Of a DNA stretch of 64,000 bases, positions 1-8,919 are shown piece after piece (position 1 is the first letter of the stretch; each line of letters opens with the position of its first letter). The DNA comes from Bacteroidota bacterium. GTDB lineage: Bacteria > Bacteroidota > Bacteroidia > AKYH767-A > 2013-40CM-41-45. The stretch lies in assembly GCA_016721305.1 (NCBI GenBank), contig JADKIH010000006.1, forward strand, positions 120,378 through 184,377. The letters are read 5' to 3'. The notes below the pieces were generated by a model that saw only the letters and a list, made by a program, of their open reading frames with translations, ran no database searches and was not told the origin of the DNA. The translations under genes were made by a program, and so were the position numbers.

Positions 1-268
1 TATCACAATCTCCCAGCAAAGTATTTATTTCCTTACTGATGTCTTTGAAGGTCGGACAGTCTTTTACGTCTTTGTCGTAAATTCCATGAATCTTCGAACT
101 TTCTTCCGGAATCGGAATTGTAGGATTCACTTTGTAAACGCGTGAATCGCGTGTACCGTTTGGAAATATTTTGAGAATGGCCAGCTCTACAATTCGATCG
201 GCACCCACATTGACACCTGTTGTTTCCAGATCAATAAAGGCAATGGGGCGTTTTAAGTTAAGTTGCAT
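1..268 (-). CDS. DnaQ-like 3'-5' exonuclease, C-terminus cut by the window edge
   Basis: The first 89 residues are visible; the gene runs off the left edge. Residues 9-17 read AFIDLETTG, the ExoI motif of DEDD-family exonucleases (DNA polymerase III epsilon subunit and relatives), with D and E as metal ligands. The following residues (RIVELAILKI, then SKIHGIYDKDVKDCPTF) match the usual epsilon-like continuation up to the ExoII region. It probably removes 3' nucleotides in proofreading or repair. The ATG at 266-268 lies upstream of the TPR/propeller gene's end with a gap of only a few bases, so the preceding gene on this strand may be co-transcribed. Whether it is the replicative epsilon subunit or a stand-alone exonuclease cannot be decided from this fragment. 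Confidence 0.85.
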   Translation of the reverse strand, partial: MQLNLKRPIAFIDLETTGVNVGADRIVELAILKIFPNGTRDSRVYKVNPTIPIPEESSKIHGIYDKDVKDCPTFKDISKEINTLLGDCD

Positions 269-274
269 GAAAAA

Positions 275-1882
275 TTATTTAGAACTTTTTACCTGTACAT
301 TATGTACGATTTGTTTAGGAGGAAAACTTGCTTCAATTTGAATATCTTCATTGTAAGGCTCAAAATTATAACCTTCTACATGGAGAATAAAATCACCCGG
401 TGAGGCAGGAAGCACAAACATATTGTTCGATTGTGCAGGAACGTATTCTGACTTAGCTCCGGTACTTTTATTCTCTATCGAAACTTTTGTCATTTCAATT
501 TTACCACCTGTCGCTGAACTCACACTTCCTGAAATGAAATATGTGAACGCATGATGTATGGTATCAGGAAAATCAACTTTGTAAATATCGAGATCTCCTA
601 ATCCTTCCGGACGGATTGCAGAAATGTAAGCGCTTTGCATATCTCCCGTAAAAGCTATGAAAGTATTGTCTTCGGCGTCATTCAGCGGATAACCTAAGTT
701 CTCGGGCTTCGACCACTTAGAGGTACTTGCATCCCAACGGCTTCTGAAAAGATCGAAACCGCCCATGCTGTTCCAGCCTTTGGAAGCAAAGTACAGTGTT
801 TTGCCATCGAGTGAAAAACATGGTGCTTCTTCGGCTTCCTTTGTGTTGATATCGTTTCCGAGATTCACCGGAGCTGTCCATTCACCATTCTTCTCTTTGT
901 GAACCATCCACAAATCACTTTCGCCCAGACCTTCTTTACGGACGCTGGAAAAAATAATCGTTTGTCCATCGAGTGACAAAGTCGCTCCGCCCTCGAAGTT
1001 TTTTGAGTTCACCTGAGTAGGCATCATCACCGGCTTCTGCCACATCTTTCCTTTGAGAGAAGAGGCGCCGAGGTCGGCGTAAAATTCACTGTTGTCGAAA
1101 TAAATCATCACCATATTTCCATCCGGTGAAAGACCTACGGTTTCTTCATCCCATTCTGTATTTACATTTCCTCCAAGACTCTTGGCTTTCGACCAAATCG
1201 TGTCTTTCCATAAGGTCCAGTAGATGTCGGCTGTATAAATTCCAAGGTCTTCAATAAATCCACCGACATTTCCCTTACGACGCGAAGTGAAAACTAATTG
1301 CTTTCCGTCGGCGCTAATCCATGGATTGTATTCCTCATACATCGTATTAACCGATTTTCCGATATTCGAAAAATTGCAATTGACAGGATGTTGGATTAGT
1401 TCTTTCGCATTGTTGCAATTTTCAATCATTCGATCGGCAGAAGGATAATCTTTTACCGGCTTCAACTTTGCGTCTTTAAATTCACGAAATGCAATGATTG
1501 CCTCATCCCATCTTTCATTGTACATATTGGCAAGTCCTAAATAGAACTGCCAGTCTTTCTTTGCGTCTTTCGACTTGCATGCGAAATCAAGGTGAGGAAG
1601 AGCTGCCCGTTTGTTTGCATTCGTCTGCAAATAACAATAGCCAAGCTTGTAGTTGTAATCAACGTTCTTAGGATCGGCTTTCACCAGATCTTTATAACCT
1701 GCTAACGCTCCGTTGAAATCGGAGGCAGCAAAAAGTGTTGCTGCATCTTTCTTCACGAGCTTGGCTTCGTCCATTGTCAATACGTGTGTCTTCGCTTTCT
1801 GAGAATATACAGTTGTCGGGACAACTGTACACAAAAAAACAGCTAGCAGGAGTAGAGAGTTAATCCTGTTGGGTGTTGTCAT
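275..1882 (-). CDS. exported TPR and PD40 beta-propeller protein
   Basis: A 535-residue protein when started at the ATG at 1882; a TTG two codons upstream is open but less likely. Residues 1-28 form a signal peptide ending near VYSQ. Residues about 40-150 carry TPR-like helices, and about 180-440 carry four or more PD40/WD40-like blades with the typical core S-x-DGK-x-L-x-F-x-S (for example ISADGKQLVFTS and FSLDGKTLYFAS). The last 90 residues look like a beta-sandwich. Bacteroidota proteins of this layout, often with an OmpA domain that is absent here, are periplasmic or outer-membrane factors, some linked to T9SS and gliding (PorE-like). Without the OmpA domain the exact role is open. Confidence 0.75.
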   Translation of the reverse strand: MTTPNRINSLLLLAVFLCTVVPTTVYSQKAKTHVLTMDEAKLVKKDAATLFAASDFNGALAGYKDLVKADPKNVDYNYKLGYCYLQTNANKRAALPHLDFACKSKDAKKDWQFYLGLANMYNERWDEAIIAFREFKDAKLKPVKDYPSADRMIENCNNAKELIQHPVNCNFSNIGKSVNTMYEEYNPWISADGKQLVFTSRRKGNVGGFIEDLGIYTADIYWTLWKDTIWSKAKSLGGNVNTEWDEETVGLSPDGNMVMIYFDNSEFYADLGASSLKGKMWQKPVMMPTQVNSKNFEGGATLSLDGQTIIFSSVRKEGLGESDLWMVHKEKNGEWTAPVNLGNDINTKEAEEAPCFSLDGKTLYFASKGWNSMGGFDLFRSRWDASTSKWSKPENLGYPLNDAEDNTFIAFTGDMQSAYISAIRPEGLGDLDIYKVDFPDTIHHAFTYFISGSVSSATGGKIEMTKVSIENKSTGAKSEYVPAQSNNMFVLPASPGDFILHVEGYNFEPYNEDIQIEASFPPKQIVHNVQVKSSK

Positions 1883-1915
1883 GTACAACGGCGTTTATGA
1901 ATGGATAGAATAAAA

Positions 1916-3252
1916 TCAGATTGAACGATTACTGTCGAACTGCTCGAGGTAATCTGCAATACGGCGTAAGAAACTTCCTCCCAGTGAGCCGTCAACCACA
2001 CGGTGATCGTACGAGAGAGAAAGGAACATCATGTGTCGGATTCCGATTGAATCGCCTTCAGGAGTTTCGATAACGGCCGGTTTTTTACGGATAGCTCCTA
2101 CAGCCAGAATTGCAACTTGCGGCTGATTGATAATTGGAGTTCCCATTACATTACCGAATGTTCCGACATTGGTAATCGTAAAAGTACCATCCTGAATTTC
2201 GTCAGGCTTGAGCTTATTGTTACGGGCACGATTGGCAAGATCATTCACCACTTTCGTGAGACCGATCAGATTCAGGAAGTCTGCACTCTTGATCACCGGA
2301 ACGATCAAATTACCTGAAGGTAATGCAGCAGCCATTCCGATGTTAATGTTTTTCTTTATCAATATTTTTGTGCCTTCTACAGATACGTTCACCATCGGAT
2401 AATCACGAATCGCTTTGGCAACGGCTTCAATGAAAATCGGTGTGTAAGTGATCTTTTCATTCTCGCGTTTCTCAAATGTTTTCTTCACCTTCTCACGCCA
2501 TTTTACAATGTTCGTAACATCGGCTTCTACATATGACGTAACGTGAGGGGATGTCTGCTTCGAGATCACCATATGATCGGCAATCAACTTCCGCATACGA
2601 TCCATTTCAATGATCTCCACATTTCCGGAAACGGAAACTGAAGGAGTTTGAACAGGAGCAGAGGCAGGAGTTGCTTTTGGTGCAGCACTTGGTTGAGCAG
2701 CCGGTTGAATAGTCGCCGGTTGTTGACCACGATTTGAAAGATGTTCAATCAAATCCTGTTTTGTCAGACGATTATTGGCACCGCTTCCTTTAATGCTCTC
2801 TAATTCGTTTAATGTCACACCTTCCTGCTTGGCAATATTGCGTACAAGAGGTGAATAGAATCTGCCTGATGCAGAAACTTTTTCTATCGGTGCTGAAGGA
2901 GCAGAAACAGCAGGAGCATGTTTCACTGTTCCGTTCGAAGTAACAATGGTTTCTGATTTAGCAGGAGTAGCTGGAGCGGCCGGTGCAGCAGCAGGAGCAG
3001 AGGCTCCGCTGATTCACCTTCGGCTGCAATCATGGCAATTACTTCGCCTACTTTCACAACCTGTCCTTCTTCAAATAATCGTTTCGATAAAATACCGGCT
3101 GCCGGCGATGGAACTTCTGAGTCAACTTTATCGGTAGCTATTTCTAAAACAGGTTCGTCGGCTTCAATCTTGTCGCCTTCCTTCTTTAACCATTTCAATA
3201 TTGTTGCTTCGGCAACACTTTCACCCATTTTGGGCATGATGAGCTGAATCAT
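1916..3252 (-). CDS. 2-oxoacid dehydrogenase E2 (dihydrolipoyl acyltransferase), one frameshift
   Basis: The E2 acyltransferase moves the acyl group from the lipoyl arm to CoA in a pyruvate, 2-oxoglutarate or branched-chain dehydrogenase complex. The lipoyl domain is at residues 1-77 with the lipoyl-lysine in ATDKVDSEV (K42). An Ala/Pro-rich linker follows, then the E1/E3-binding domain (SPLVRNIAKQEGV) and the catalytic domain ending in the active-site motif DHRVVDG. The frame changes once near 3000-3012: the lipoyl frame reads on into a Leu-rich nonsense tail, while the other frame continues with the expected Ala/Pro linker. Adding one base restores about 445 residues. This fits a one-base deletion in the sequence rather than two genes. 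The substrate class is not clear; branched-chain or generic E2 is possible. Confidence 0.88.
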
Positions 3253-3304
3253 GAACTTCAGTTGATTTTAAATCAGTTTCTTCGGGCGCCTTCAGGCGTG
3301 TGCA

Positions 3305-3312
3305 CAAATTTA
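3305..3312 (-). promoter_or_regulatory. -7 element TAAATTTG upstream of the E2 gene
   Basis: Read on the minus strand, this is a perfect match to the Bacteroidota -7 consensus TAnnTTTG, 52 bases before the E2 ATG. No TTG at -33 was found at the usual 19-21 base spacing. Confidence 0.4.
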
Positions 3313-3337
3313 GAAAATATCGGCATTATTGTACCGA

Positions 3338-5311
3338 CTAATTGCCCAATTTTCTCCACCCTTTCCATAATATCCGCAAGTCGGTGTAAACCCGATAATC
3401 TTTTGCATATAAAGAGTTTAGGCGGTTTATGGTGAGCTCATCGCTCAGTTCGGTGTTCAAAGCGTCGGTCGGACTCAAAATACCTTTTCGAATCGACGGT
3501 AATTGTGCATTGGGATTGCCATTATTGGCGTAACCTACCCATGACTTTTTGCCGAACAAAACACTGAAAATATTAGCCAAAAAAGTGCCCGGTTTTTTCT
3601 GCAAAAAGAACAGAACAGGCGAAAAAATAAGGACACTGAATGAGAATAAAACGTCAACGAGTCGTTTGTTTCTGCGATTCACATTCTTGTTGATATTGTT
3701 GATGTCGATCACATACAACTCACCCGGATCTTCAACGCTGTTGGAGCCGATGATGAATAAGCTCTCCGGAGGTGCAATCTTAAATTCAAGCTCAGGGCGC
3801 TTCGTGCTCGACATCATACCGATGATTTCTTGCGACGACAAATCTTTACCGCAGAAGATCAACTCATCGACCGAATAAACCTCGATGATTTCGGCGAGTC
3901 GGTCTGCAAAGCCGAGAAAATAGTTTTCGTATTCATGCTCCGTGCTTGCCGAAGCTGCACTTTTCGGTTGAACAAAGCCAATGAAATTATGATTCGTATC
4001 CGAGAGTTTCAACAACGAAAGTACGCGCAAACTTTCTTCTTCTTTACCTACAATGGCCAGTCGTTTTTTCTTTTCTCCGAATAATGAATACTCTTTCCCT
4101 CTGAGTAAATTCATCAAAAATCGGAAGGAAAGTGTACTGATGCCTGTCCACACGGCGCCGAGCAAAATCAAGGCGCGTGAGAACCGATATTCTTCCGGCA
4201 ATAAGGCGTAAATAACGAGAATGAAAACTGTTCCCGAAAAAATACCGCGTACTATTTTTGAAATTCGAATCGGCTTATCATATCCACCGCTGAAATACAT
4301 CGTCAATACCCATGTGATGCTGTAAAATGGGGCAGCAATCTTCATGAAAGTTGACGGGTAATTGATGGCAAAGTTGGTTCCCCAATATCCTTTCAGGATA
4401 TAAATGCCTAAGAAGATCAAACAAAGATCAGAGATAGGCAAGAAGAGGCGATCGATGAAACGGGAAAAAATAGCTGCAAAGGCACGAATGTATATTGCGA
4501 AATTAATCAGCAACGAAAACATCGAGGCATTGGATTTCGAGAAATGCTTTTTCGCGAAAATTACCATGGCCTGGTAGAAGACGAATACGTAGTTTACGCT
4601 CGTACGCTTCGTACTTTCTCCTTTGTAATGAATAATTCGTGTATCAGGGAAATAATAGTTTTTGTATCCTGCTTTTAAAATGCGATAGGAGAGATCGATG
4701 TCTTCTCCATACATAAAATAATCTTCGTCGAGTAAACCGATTTTATCGAGCACGGATTTGCGAAGCAGCATAAACGCACCGGCCAGAATTTCGACCGAAT
4801 GAGTTTCGTTCTCATCAAGAAATCCTAAATGATAACGTCCGAATGTCTTCGACTTCGGGAAGATTTTCGACAAGCCGAAAATCTTGTAAAATGCAACGTC
4901 GTATGTTGGTAATCCGCGTTTTGATTCCGGTAGAAATTTCCCCGTACCATCAAGCATTTTCACTCCCAATCCACCGGCATCAGGATGCTCGTCCATGAAG
5001 CGGACTACTTTTTCAAAAGTATCTTCTTCAACAACGGTGTCGGGATTCAACAGCAGGACATATTCGCCTTTTGATTCGCGGATGGCTTGATTGTTCGCTC
5101 TGGAAAAACCGCGATTGTCCTTGTTGGCAATAACTTTTACAGTCGGGAATTTTTTCTCCACCATTTCAACCGAACCGTCGACGGAATTATTATCGACCAT
5201 CCAGATTTCCGTAGATACTCTCTCAGCAGCCTTCAACGATGAATGAAGACATTGTTCAAGAAAATACTTGACGTTGTAATTGACTATAACTACGGATAAT
5301 TTCACAGGCAA
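3338..5311 (-). CDS. GT2 glycosyltransferase fused to a degenerate polyprenyl-phosphate sugar-transferase-like module
   Basis: A 657-residue protein. Residues 1-250 are a GT-A family 2 (rhamnosyltransferase WbbL-like) domain: LSVVIVNYNV at the start, VDNNSVDGS, and the metal-binding region LLNPDTV, later GEDIDLSYR. Several membrane segments follow (about 290-400). Then comes a nucleotide-binding-like region (KRLAIVGKEEESLRVL) and a C-terminal part that mimics bacterial sugar transferases (NKRLVDVLFSFSVLIFSPV, then DLRILWKGW). The C-terminal part lacks the PRPE-type catalytic motif (KKSWVGYAN stands where LVGPRPE is expected), so it is probably inactive and structural. The protein likely adds sugars to a lipid-linked glycan at the inner membrane. 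A normal sugar transferase is encoded at 9819-11234. Confidence 0.82.
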   Translation of the reverse strand: MPVKLSVVIVNYNVKYFLEQCLHSSLKAAERVSTEIWMVDNNSVDGSVEMVEKKFPTVKVIANKDNRGFSRANNQAIRESKGEYVLLLNPDTVVEEDTFEKVVRFMDEHPDAGGLGVKMLDGTGKFLPESKRGLPTYDVAFYKIFGLSKIFPKSKTFGRYHLGFLDENETHSVEILAGAFMLLRKSVLDKIGLLDEDYFMYGEDIDLSYRILKAGYKNYYFPDTRIIHYKGESTKRTSVNYVFVFYQAMVIFAKKHFSKSNASMFSLLINFAIYIRAFAAIFSRFIDRLFLPISDLCLIFLGIYILKGYWGTNFAINYPSTFMKIAAPFYSITWVLTMYFSGGYDKPIRISKIVRGIFSGTVFILVIYALLPEEYRFSRALILLGAVWTGISTLSFRFLMNLLRGKEYSLFGEKKKRLAIVGKEEESLRVLSLLKLSDTNHNFIGFVQPKSAASASTEHEYENYFLGFADRLAEIIEVYSVDELIFCGKDLSSQEIIGMMSSTKRPELEFKIAPPESLFIIGSNSVEDPGELYVIDINNINKNVNRRNKRLVDVLFSFSVLIFSPVLFFLQKKPGTFLANIFSVLFGKKSWVGYANNGNPNAQLPSIRKGILSPTDALNTELSDELTINRLNSLYAKDYRVYTDLRILWKGWRKLGN

Positions 5312-5324
5312 TGATTGGTGTTTT

Positions 5325-5332
5325 CAAACATA
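5325..5332 (-). promoter_or_regulatory. -7 element TATGTTTG upstream of the GT2 fusion gene
   Basis: On the minus strand this matches TAnnTTTG exactly and lies 13 bases before the ATG. The leader would be very short. No convincing -33 TTG is seen. Confidence 0.4.
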
Positions 5333-5383
5333 TAAACTATTTCGTTCTGAAAATAAAGGTCCGACGATTTCTTACTCACAGAC

Positions 5384-6013
5384 TTATTTTAGCATCGAAT
5401 TTTCATATGGTACGCGTTGAATAATAGAACGACCCAACGTAACTTCATCGGCATATTCAAGCTCATCGCCGACGGATACGCCTCGGGCAATCGTTGAAAA
5501 CTTGAGATGACTCAGTCCGGCCTGACCGATTTTTTTGAAGGCATAGAACGAAGTTGTATCTCCCTCCATCGTCGCCGGCAATGCCATGATAACTTCGGTG
5601 AATTCTCCTTTCTGCAGTCGTGTGATCAGCGAATCGATCTGCAAATCATTTGGGCCAATACCATCCATCGGCGAAATAATGCCTCCCAGAACGTGATAGT
5701 GACCGCGGTATTGCTGTGTGTTCTCCACGGCAATCACGTCGCGGATGTCTTCAACTACGCAGACAACATTTTTGTCACGGCGAGGATCATTACAAATCTC
5801 ACAGACATCCCTTTCGGAAATGTTGTGACAAATGGTGCAGTAGCGGATTTCTGACCGGAGACGCTGAAGAACAGTGCCTAAGCGGTATGAATCTTCCTTG
5901 GGTGACTTCAATAAATGAAGAACCAGCCGTAGGGCAGTGCGTTTGCCAATGCCCGGCAATCGGCTGAATTCAGCCACGGTTTCTTCCAATATTTTCGATG
6001 AAAAAGTACTCAA
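5384..6013 (-). CDS. recR: recombination mediator RecR
   Basis: RecR acts with RecO and RecF to load RecA at gaps in DNA. The 209-residue length is typical. The N-terminal helix-hairpin-helix is visible (SRLPGIGKRTALRL, residues 17-30). The zinc finger has cysteines 59, 62, 71 and 74 (CTIC ... CEIC). The TOPRIM domain follows with VVEDIRDV and a conserved HVLGGIISPMDGIGP stretch. The gene is divergent from the symporter at 6191, with 177 bases between them, and is followed by the GT2 fusion gene on the same strand. Confidence 0.97.
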   Translation of the reverse strand: MSTFSSKILEETVAEFSRLPGIGKRTALRLVLHLLKSPKEDSYRLGTVLQRLRSEIRYCTICHNISERDVCEICNDPRRDKNVVCVVEDIRDVIAVENTQQYRGHYHVLGGIISPMDGIGPNDLQIDSLITRLQKGEFTEVIMALPATMEGDTTSFYAFKKIGQAGLSHLKFSTIARGVSVGDELEYADEVTLGRSIIQRVPYENSMLK

Positions 6014-6190
6014 TGTATGGTGTTGATAATTTGATGAACAGCCGGATAGCGACCGCAGGCGAAATTACTTACTTCGGGGCTGATCCGCAACATCTATTGT
6101 ATTCCGGCCCTTTTTACTTTTAACAGAGAAAAGGGCAATGGGAATGGGTCAAATTTCGTTTCTTCTATCATTCTTAACCCAAGTGCTATA

Positions 6191-7657
6191 ATGTCTCCAA
6201 CGCTGATTTTATTGTGTGTAATCGCTTATTCGGCATTACTTTTTTACGTGGTCTGGCGCACCAGCCGGCATGCCGATAATGAGTCGTATTTCATTGGAAA
6301 TAAGTCGTCGAAATGGTATCTGGTAGCCTATGGTATGATCGGAGCGTCTCTCTCCGGAGTCACATTTATGTCGGTTCCGGGACTGGTCGGAACGTCTCAT
6401 TTCTCCTATATGATGGTCGTTTTCGGCTATCTATTCGGCTACGCCGTTATTGCCCTGGTCTTGTTGCCGCTCTACTACAAAATGAATCTGACGTCGATTT
6501 ATACCTATCTGGAAAATCGATTCGGATTCTGGAGCTACAAAACAGGTGCGTTTTATTTTCTCCTTTCGCGTACTATCGGAGCTTCTTTCCGACTTTATAT
6601 CGTTGTGAACGTCCTTCAAACTTTCATATTTGATGGCTGGGGAGTTCCATTCGTTGCAACCGTAGCGGCATTTATTGCTTTGATCTTGCTTTATACTTAC
6701 AAAGGTGGAGTAAAGACTATCGTCTGGACCGATACTCTTCAAACTTCGTTCATGCTCCTGGCTGTTGTAATTTCCATCGTTTTGATTTCACGTCAGCTCA
6801 ATTTGTCAGTTACTGATCTTTTCTCTGCAATTCACGCAAAAGGATATGATCAATTGCTCAATACCGACTGGCATTCGAAAAGTCATTACCTAAAACAATT
6901 CTTCGGTGGAATGTTTATTACCATCGCCATGACAGGTCTGGATCAGGAAATGATGCAGAAGAATATCAGCGTAAAAACTCTGAAGGATTCTCAGAAAAAC
7001 ATGTTCACTTTCAGCTTCGTTTTGATCTTTATTAATCTTCTTTTCTTATTCCTTGGAGCATTACTTTTTGTGTATACGACTGCCAAAGGAATTCCAATTC
7101 CGGCGCGAAGTACCGACGATCTATTCCCGGTAATCGCACTGAATAATTTGGGAGTTGTGGCCGGGATTTTCTTCATCATCGGACTTATCTCTGCAGCTTA
7201 TCCCAGCGCCGACGGTGCGCTTACCGCACTCACAGCATCTTTCTGCATCGACTTCCTGAATATGAAAAAATCAAAGGCATCGGAAGAAGAGAAAAAGAAA
7301 ACCCGAATCAGAGTTCACTTGTCATTTGCAGTCTTACTGTTGCTCGTGATCATTTTATTCCGTGTCATCAACGATGATTCCGTTATCACCGAATTGTTCA
7401 CCGTTGCCGGATACACTTATGGCCCGCTGCTGGGATTATACGCCTTCGGTTTGATATCTAAGAAAACACCGAACGATCGTTGGGTGCCCATAGTTTGTAT
7501 TATTTCTCCTCTGCTCTGTTATATTTTGAATGTGAATTCGGTTCAGTGGTTGAGTGGTTACAAGTTTGGTTTTGAATTGCTGATCGTGAACGGAATACTC
7601 ACATCTGTAGGCCTATGGCTTATTTCAGGCAAAAAGGCACAAATACCGCAGTTCTAA
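6191..7657 (+). CDS. sodium:solute symporter (SSS family)
   Basis: A 488-residue integral membrane protein with about 13 hydrophobic segments. The N-terminal part shows the family pattern of the first helices (SYFIGNKSSKWYLVAYGMIGASLSGVTFMS, residues 32-61, given in two pieces: SYFIGNKSSKW and GMIGASLSGVTFMS). The conserved core GLISAAYPSADGALTALTASF lies near residues 345-365. These transporters couple sodium import to uptake of sugars, amino acids or other solutes. The substrate cannot be predicted from the sequence. It stands alone between recR (divergent) and the LysM gene 112 bases downstream. Confidence 0.9.
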   Translation: MSPTLILLCVIAYSALLFYVVWRTSRHADNESYFIGNKSSKWYLVAYGMIGASLSGVTFMSVPGLVGTSHFSYMMVVFGYLFGYAVIALVLLPLYYKMNLTSIYTYLENRFGFWSYKTGAFYFLLSRTIGASFRLYIVVNVLQTFIFDGWGVPFVATVAAFIALILLYTYKGGVKTIVWTDTLQTSFMLLAVVISIVLISRQLNLSVTDLFSAIHAKGYDQLLNTDWHSKSHYLKQFFGGMFITIAMTGLDQEMMQKNISVKTLKDSQKNMFTFSFVLIFINLLFLFLGALLFVYTTAKGIPIPARSTDDLFPVIALNNLGVVAGIFFIIGLISAAYPSADGALTALTASFCIDFLNMKKSKASEEEKKKTRIRVHLSFAVLLLLVIILFRVINDDSVITELFTVAGYTYGPLLGLYAFGLISKKTPNDRWVPIVCIISPLLCYILNVNSVQWLSGYKFGFELLIVNGILTSVGLWLISGKKAQIPQF

Positions 7658-7769
7658 ATATAAAATCGGAAATAGAAACGCATAGTATAGACTCTCTTTG
7701 TTGAAAAAGATGTTCATTTTACGGCATGATATTTTCTATAGGCCGACTCATAATCCATAGCTTTACACA

Positions 7770-8723
7770 ATGAAAAAATTAGTGATCTCATTATTCTTTA
7801 TTTCTTCTCTGGCTTTCGGACAAAGCGAAGTCGGATCAGTTAAAAAGATTGATGGTAAGAATTATTACGAGTACTCAGTAAAAAAAGGCGACAGTTGGTA
7901 TTCAATCGCTCGCAAATTCAAAATTTCCTATGCTGAGTTAAAGCTTGCCAATAAAAAGAGTGATGGGAAATTGATCACCGGTAAACCGATCTTAATTCCG
8001 GCCGATAAGCTGAAAGCTAACGATCCGTTTTTCGAAAAAAATCATACGGATAAGCCGGCGCAAAAGCCCGGTTCAATGACGAAACATAAAGTTGCATCTT
8101 CCGAAACGCTTTTTGCTATTTCGAAAAAATACAAAGTATCTGTAGATGCAATAAAAAAGCAAAACAAGCTTCAGTCAAATAGCATCCACAAAGGTCAGGT
8201 TCTTGTTATTCCAAGCAATTCGGAAAGCACTCAGACAGAAGAAACGACAGAGCCAAAGGAAACGAAAGTAAATACAATCGATCGTGCTCCTGTAAATGCA
8301 CCGAAACCTGAAATCCCTGAAGAAAAAAAGGATCACTCTCAAGATTCCGCAACAAAACCTGTCCCTCGCGAAACCACTACCGATAAAAGTCAGAAGGAAG
8401 CTGAAGTTATCTTTGCCAACGGCCGTCAGCAAGTCACTGAAACCGGCGTAGCGTCATGGATCGATGACGAAGACATTAACCCGGGAAAATACTATGCTCT
8501 TCACCGTACCGCTCCAATCGGCACGATCATTCGCATCACGAACCGAATGAATAACAAGAGCATCTTTGTAAAAGTCGTAGGTAAACTTCCCGACACGGGC
8601 GATAACGAAGGCCTCATTATCAAAATCTCCAAAGCCAGCGCCGAAAAATTAGGCGTCCTCGATCAGCGTTTTCAGTCGCAGTTGTTGTATGGGTTGAGTG
8701 GGAACGAGTCTGGTAGTAAGTAG
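7770..8723 (+). CDS. exported LysM protein with RlpA-like double-psi beta-barrel domain
   Basis: A 317-residue protein with a signal peptide (residues 1-17, cleavage near AFG-Q). Two LysM peptidoglycan-binding motifs occur at about 28-73 (YSVKKGDSWYSIARKFKIS) and 107-150 (KVASSETLFAISKKYKVS). A Lys/Glu/Thr/Pro-rich linker leads to a C-terminal region (about 222-310, ETGVASWIDDEDINPGKYYA ... ISKASAEKLGV) that resembles the RlpA/DPBB fold. It probably binds cell-wall peptidoglycan; lytic activity is uncertain because the usual RlpA catalytic residues are not clear. The stop codon lies inside a heptanucleotide repeat (AGT AAG TAG), so the last residues come from that repeat. Confidence 0.8.
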   Translation: MKKLVISLFFISSLAFGQSEVGSVKKIDGKNYYEYSVKKGDSWYSIARKFKISYAELKLANKKSDGKLITGKPILIPADKLKANDPFFEKNHTDKPAQKPGSMTKHKVASSETLFAISKKYKVSVDAIKKQNKLQSNSIHKGQVLVIPSNSESTQTEETTEPKETKVNTIDRAPVNAPKPEIPEEKKDHSQDSATKPVPRETTTDKSQKEAEVIFANGRQQVTETGVASWIDDEDINPGKYYALHRTAPIGTIIRITNRMNNKSIFVKVVGKLPDTGDNEGLIIKISKASAEKLGVLDQRFQSQLLYGLSGNESGSK

Positions 8724-8741
8724 TAAGTAGTAAGTTGACTT
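8714..8741. repeat. heptanucleotide repeat (TAGTAAG)x3 plus TTGACTT
   Basis: Three exact copies of TAGTAAG followed by TTGACTT. It is the reverse complement of the array at 8886-8919 and overlaps the end of the LysM gene, supplying its stop codon. Confidence 0.9.
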
Positions 8742-8781
8742 GGAGTTTTTTACCTTCAGCTTTGACTCGTTATCATATCTC

Positions 8782-8826
8782 AAAAGGAAAGCGGTAAATC
8801 AATTCATGATTTACCGCTTTCCTTTT
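8782..8826. terminator. bidirectional terminator hairpin between convergent genes
   Basis: A perfect 19-base-pair stem (8782-8800 with 8808-8826) and a 7-base loop AATTCAT. The arms begin and end in A and T runs, so it can stop transcription from both sides: the LysM gene on the plus strand and the acyl-CoA dehydrogenase gene on the minus strand. Confidence 0.85.
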
Positions 8827-8885
8827 TTCAACCTAATATGTTTATCGAACTAAATAATGCTTTTTGTAAGTCATTTTAAAACTAA

Positions 8886-8919
8886 AAGTCAACTTACTAC
8901 TTACAACTTACTACTTACT
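8886..8919. repeat. heptanucleotide repeat AAGTCAA + (CTTACTA)n
   Basis: About four heptads, one variant (CTTACAA), after the anchor AAGTCAA. With 8714-8741 it forms an inverted pair around the terminator. The stop codon of the next gene (minus strand) falls inside it. Confidence 0.9.

Noticed and set aside
1916..3252. Two separate genes, a lipoyl protein and an acyltransferase
   Set aside because: The Ala/Pro linker continues in the second frame, so one E2 gene with a shift is simpler.
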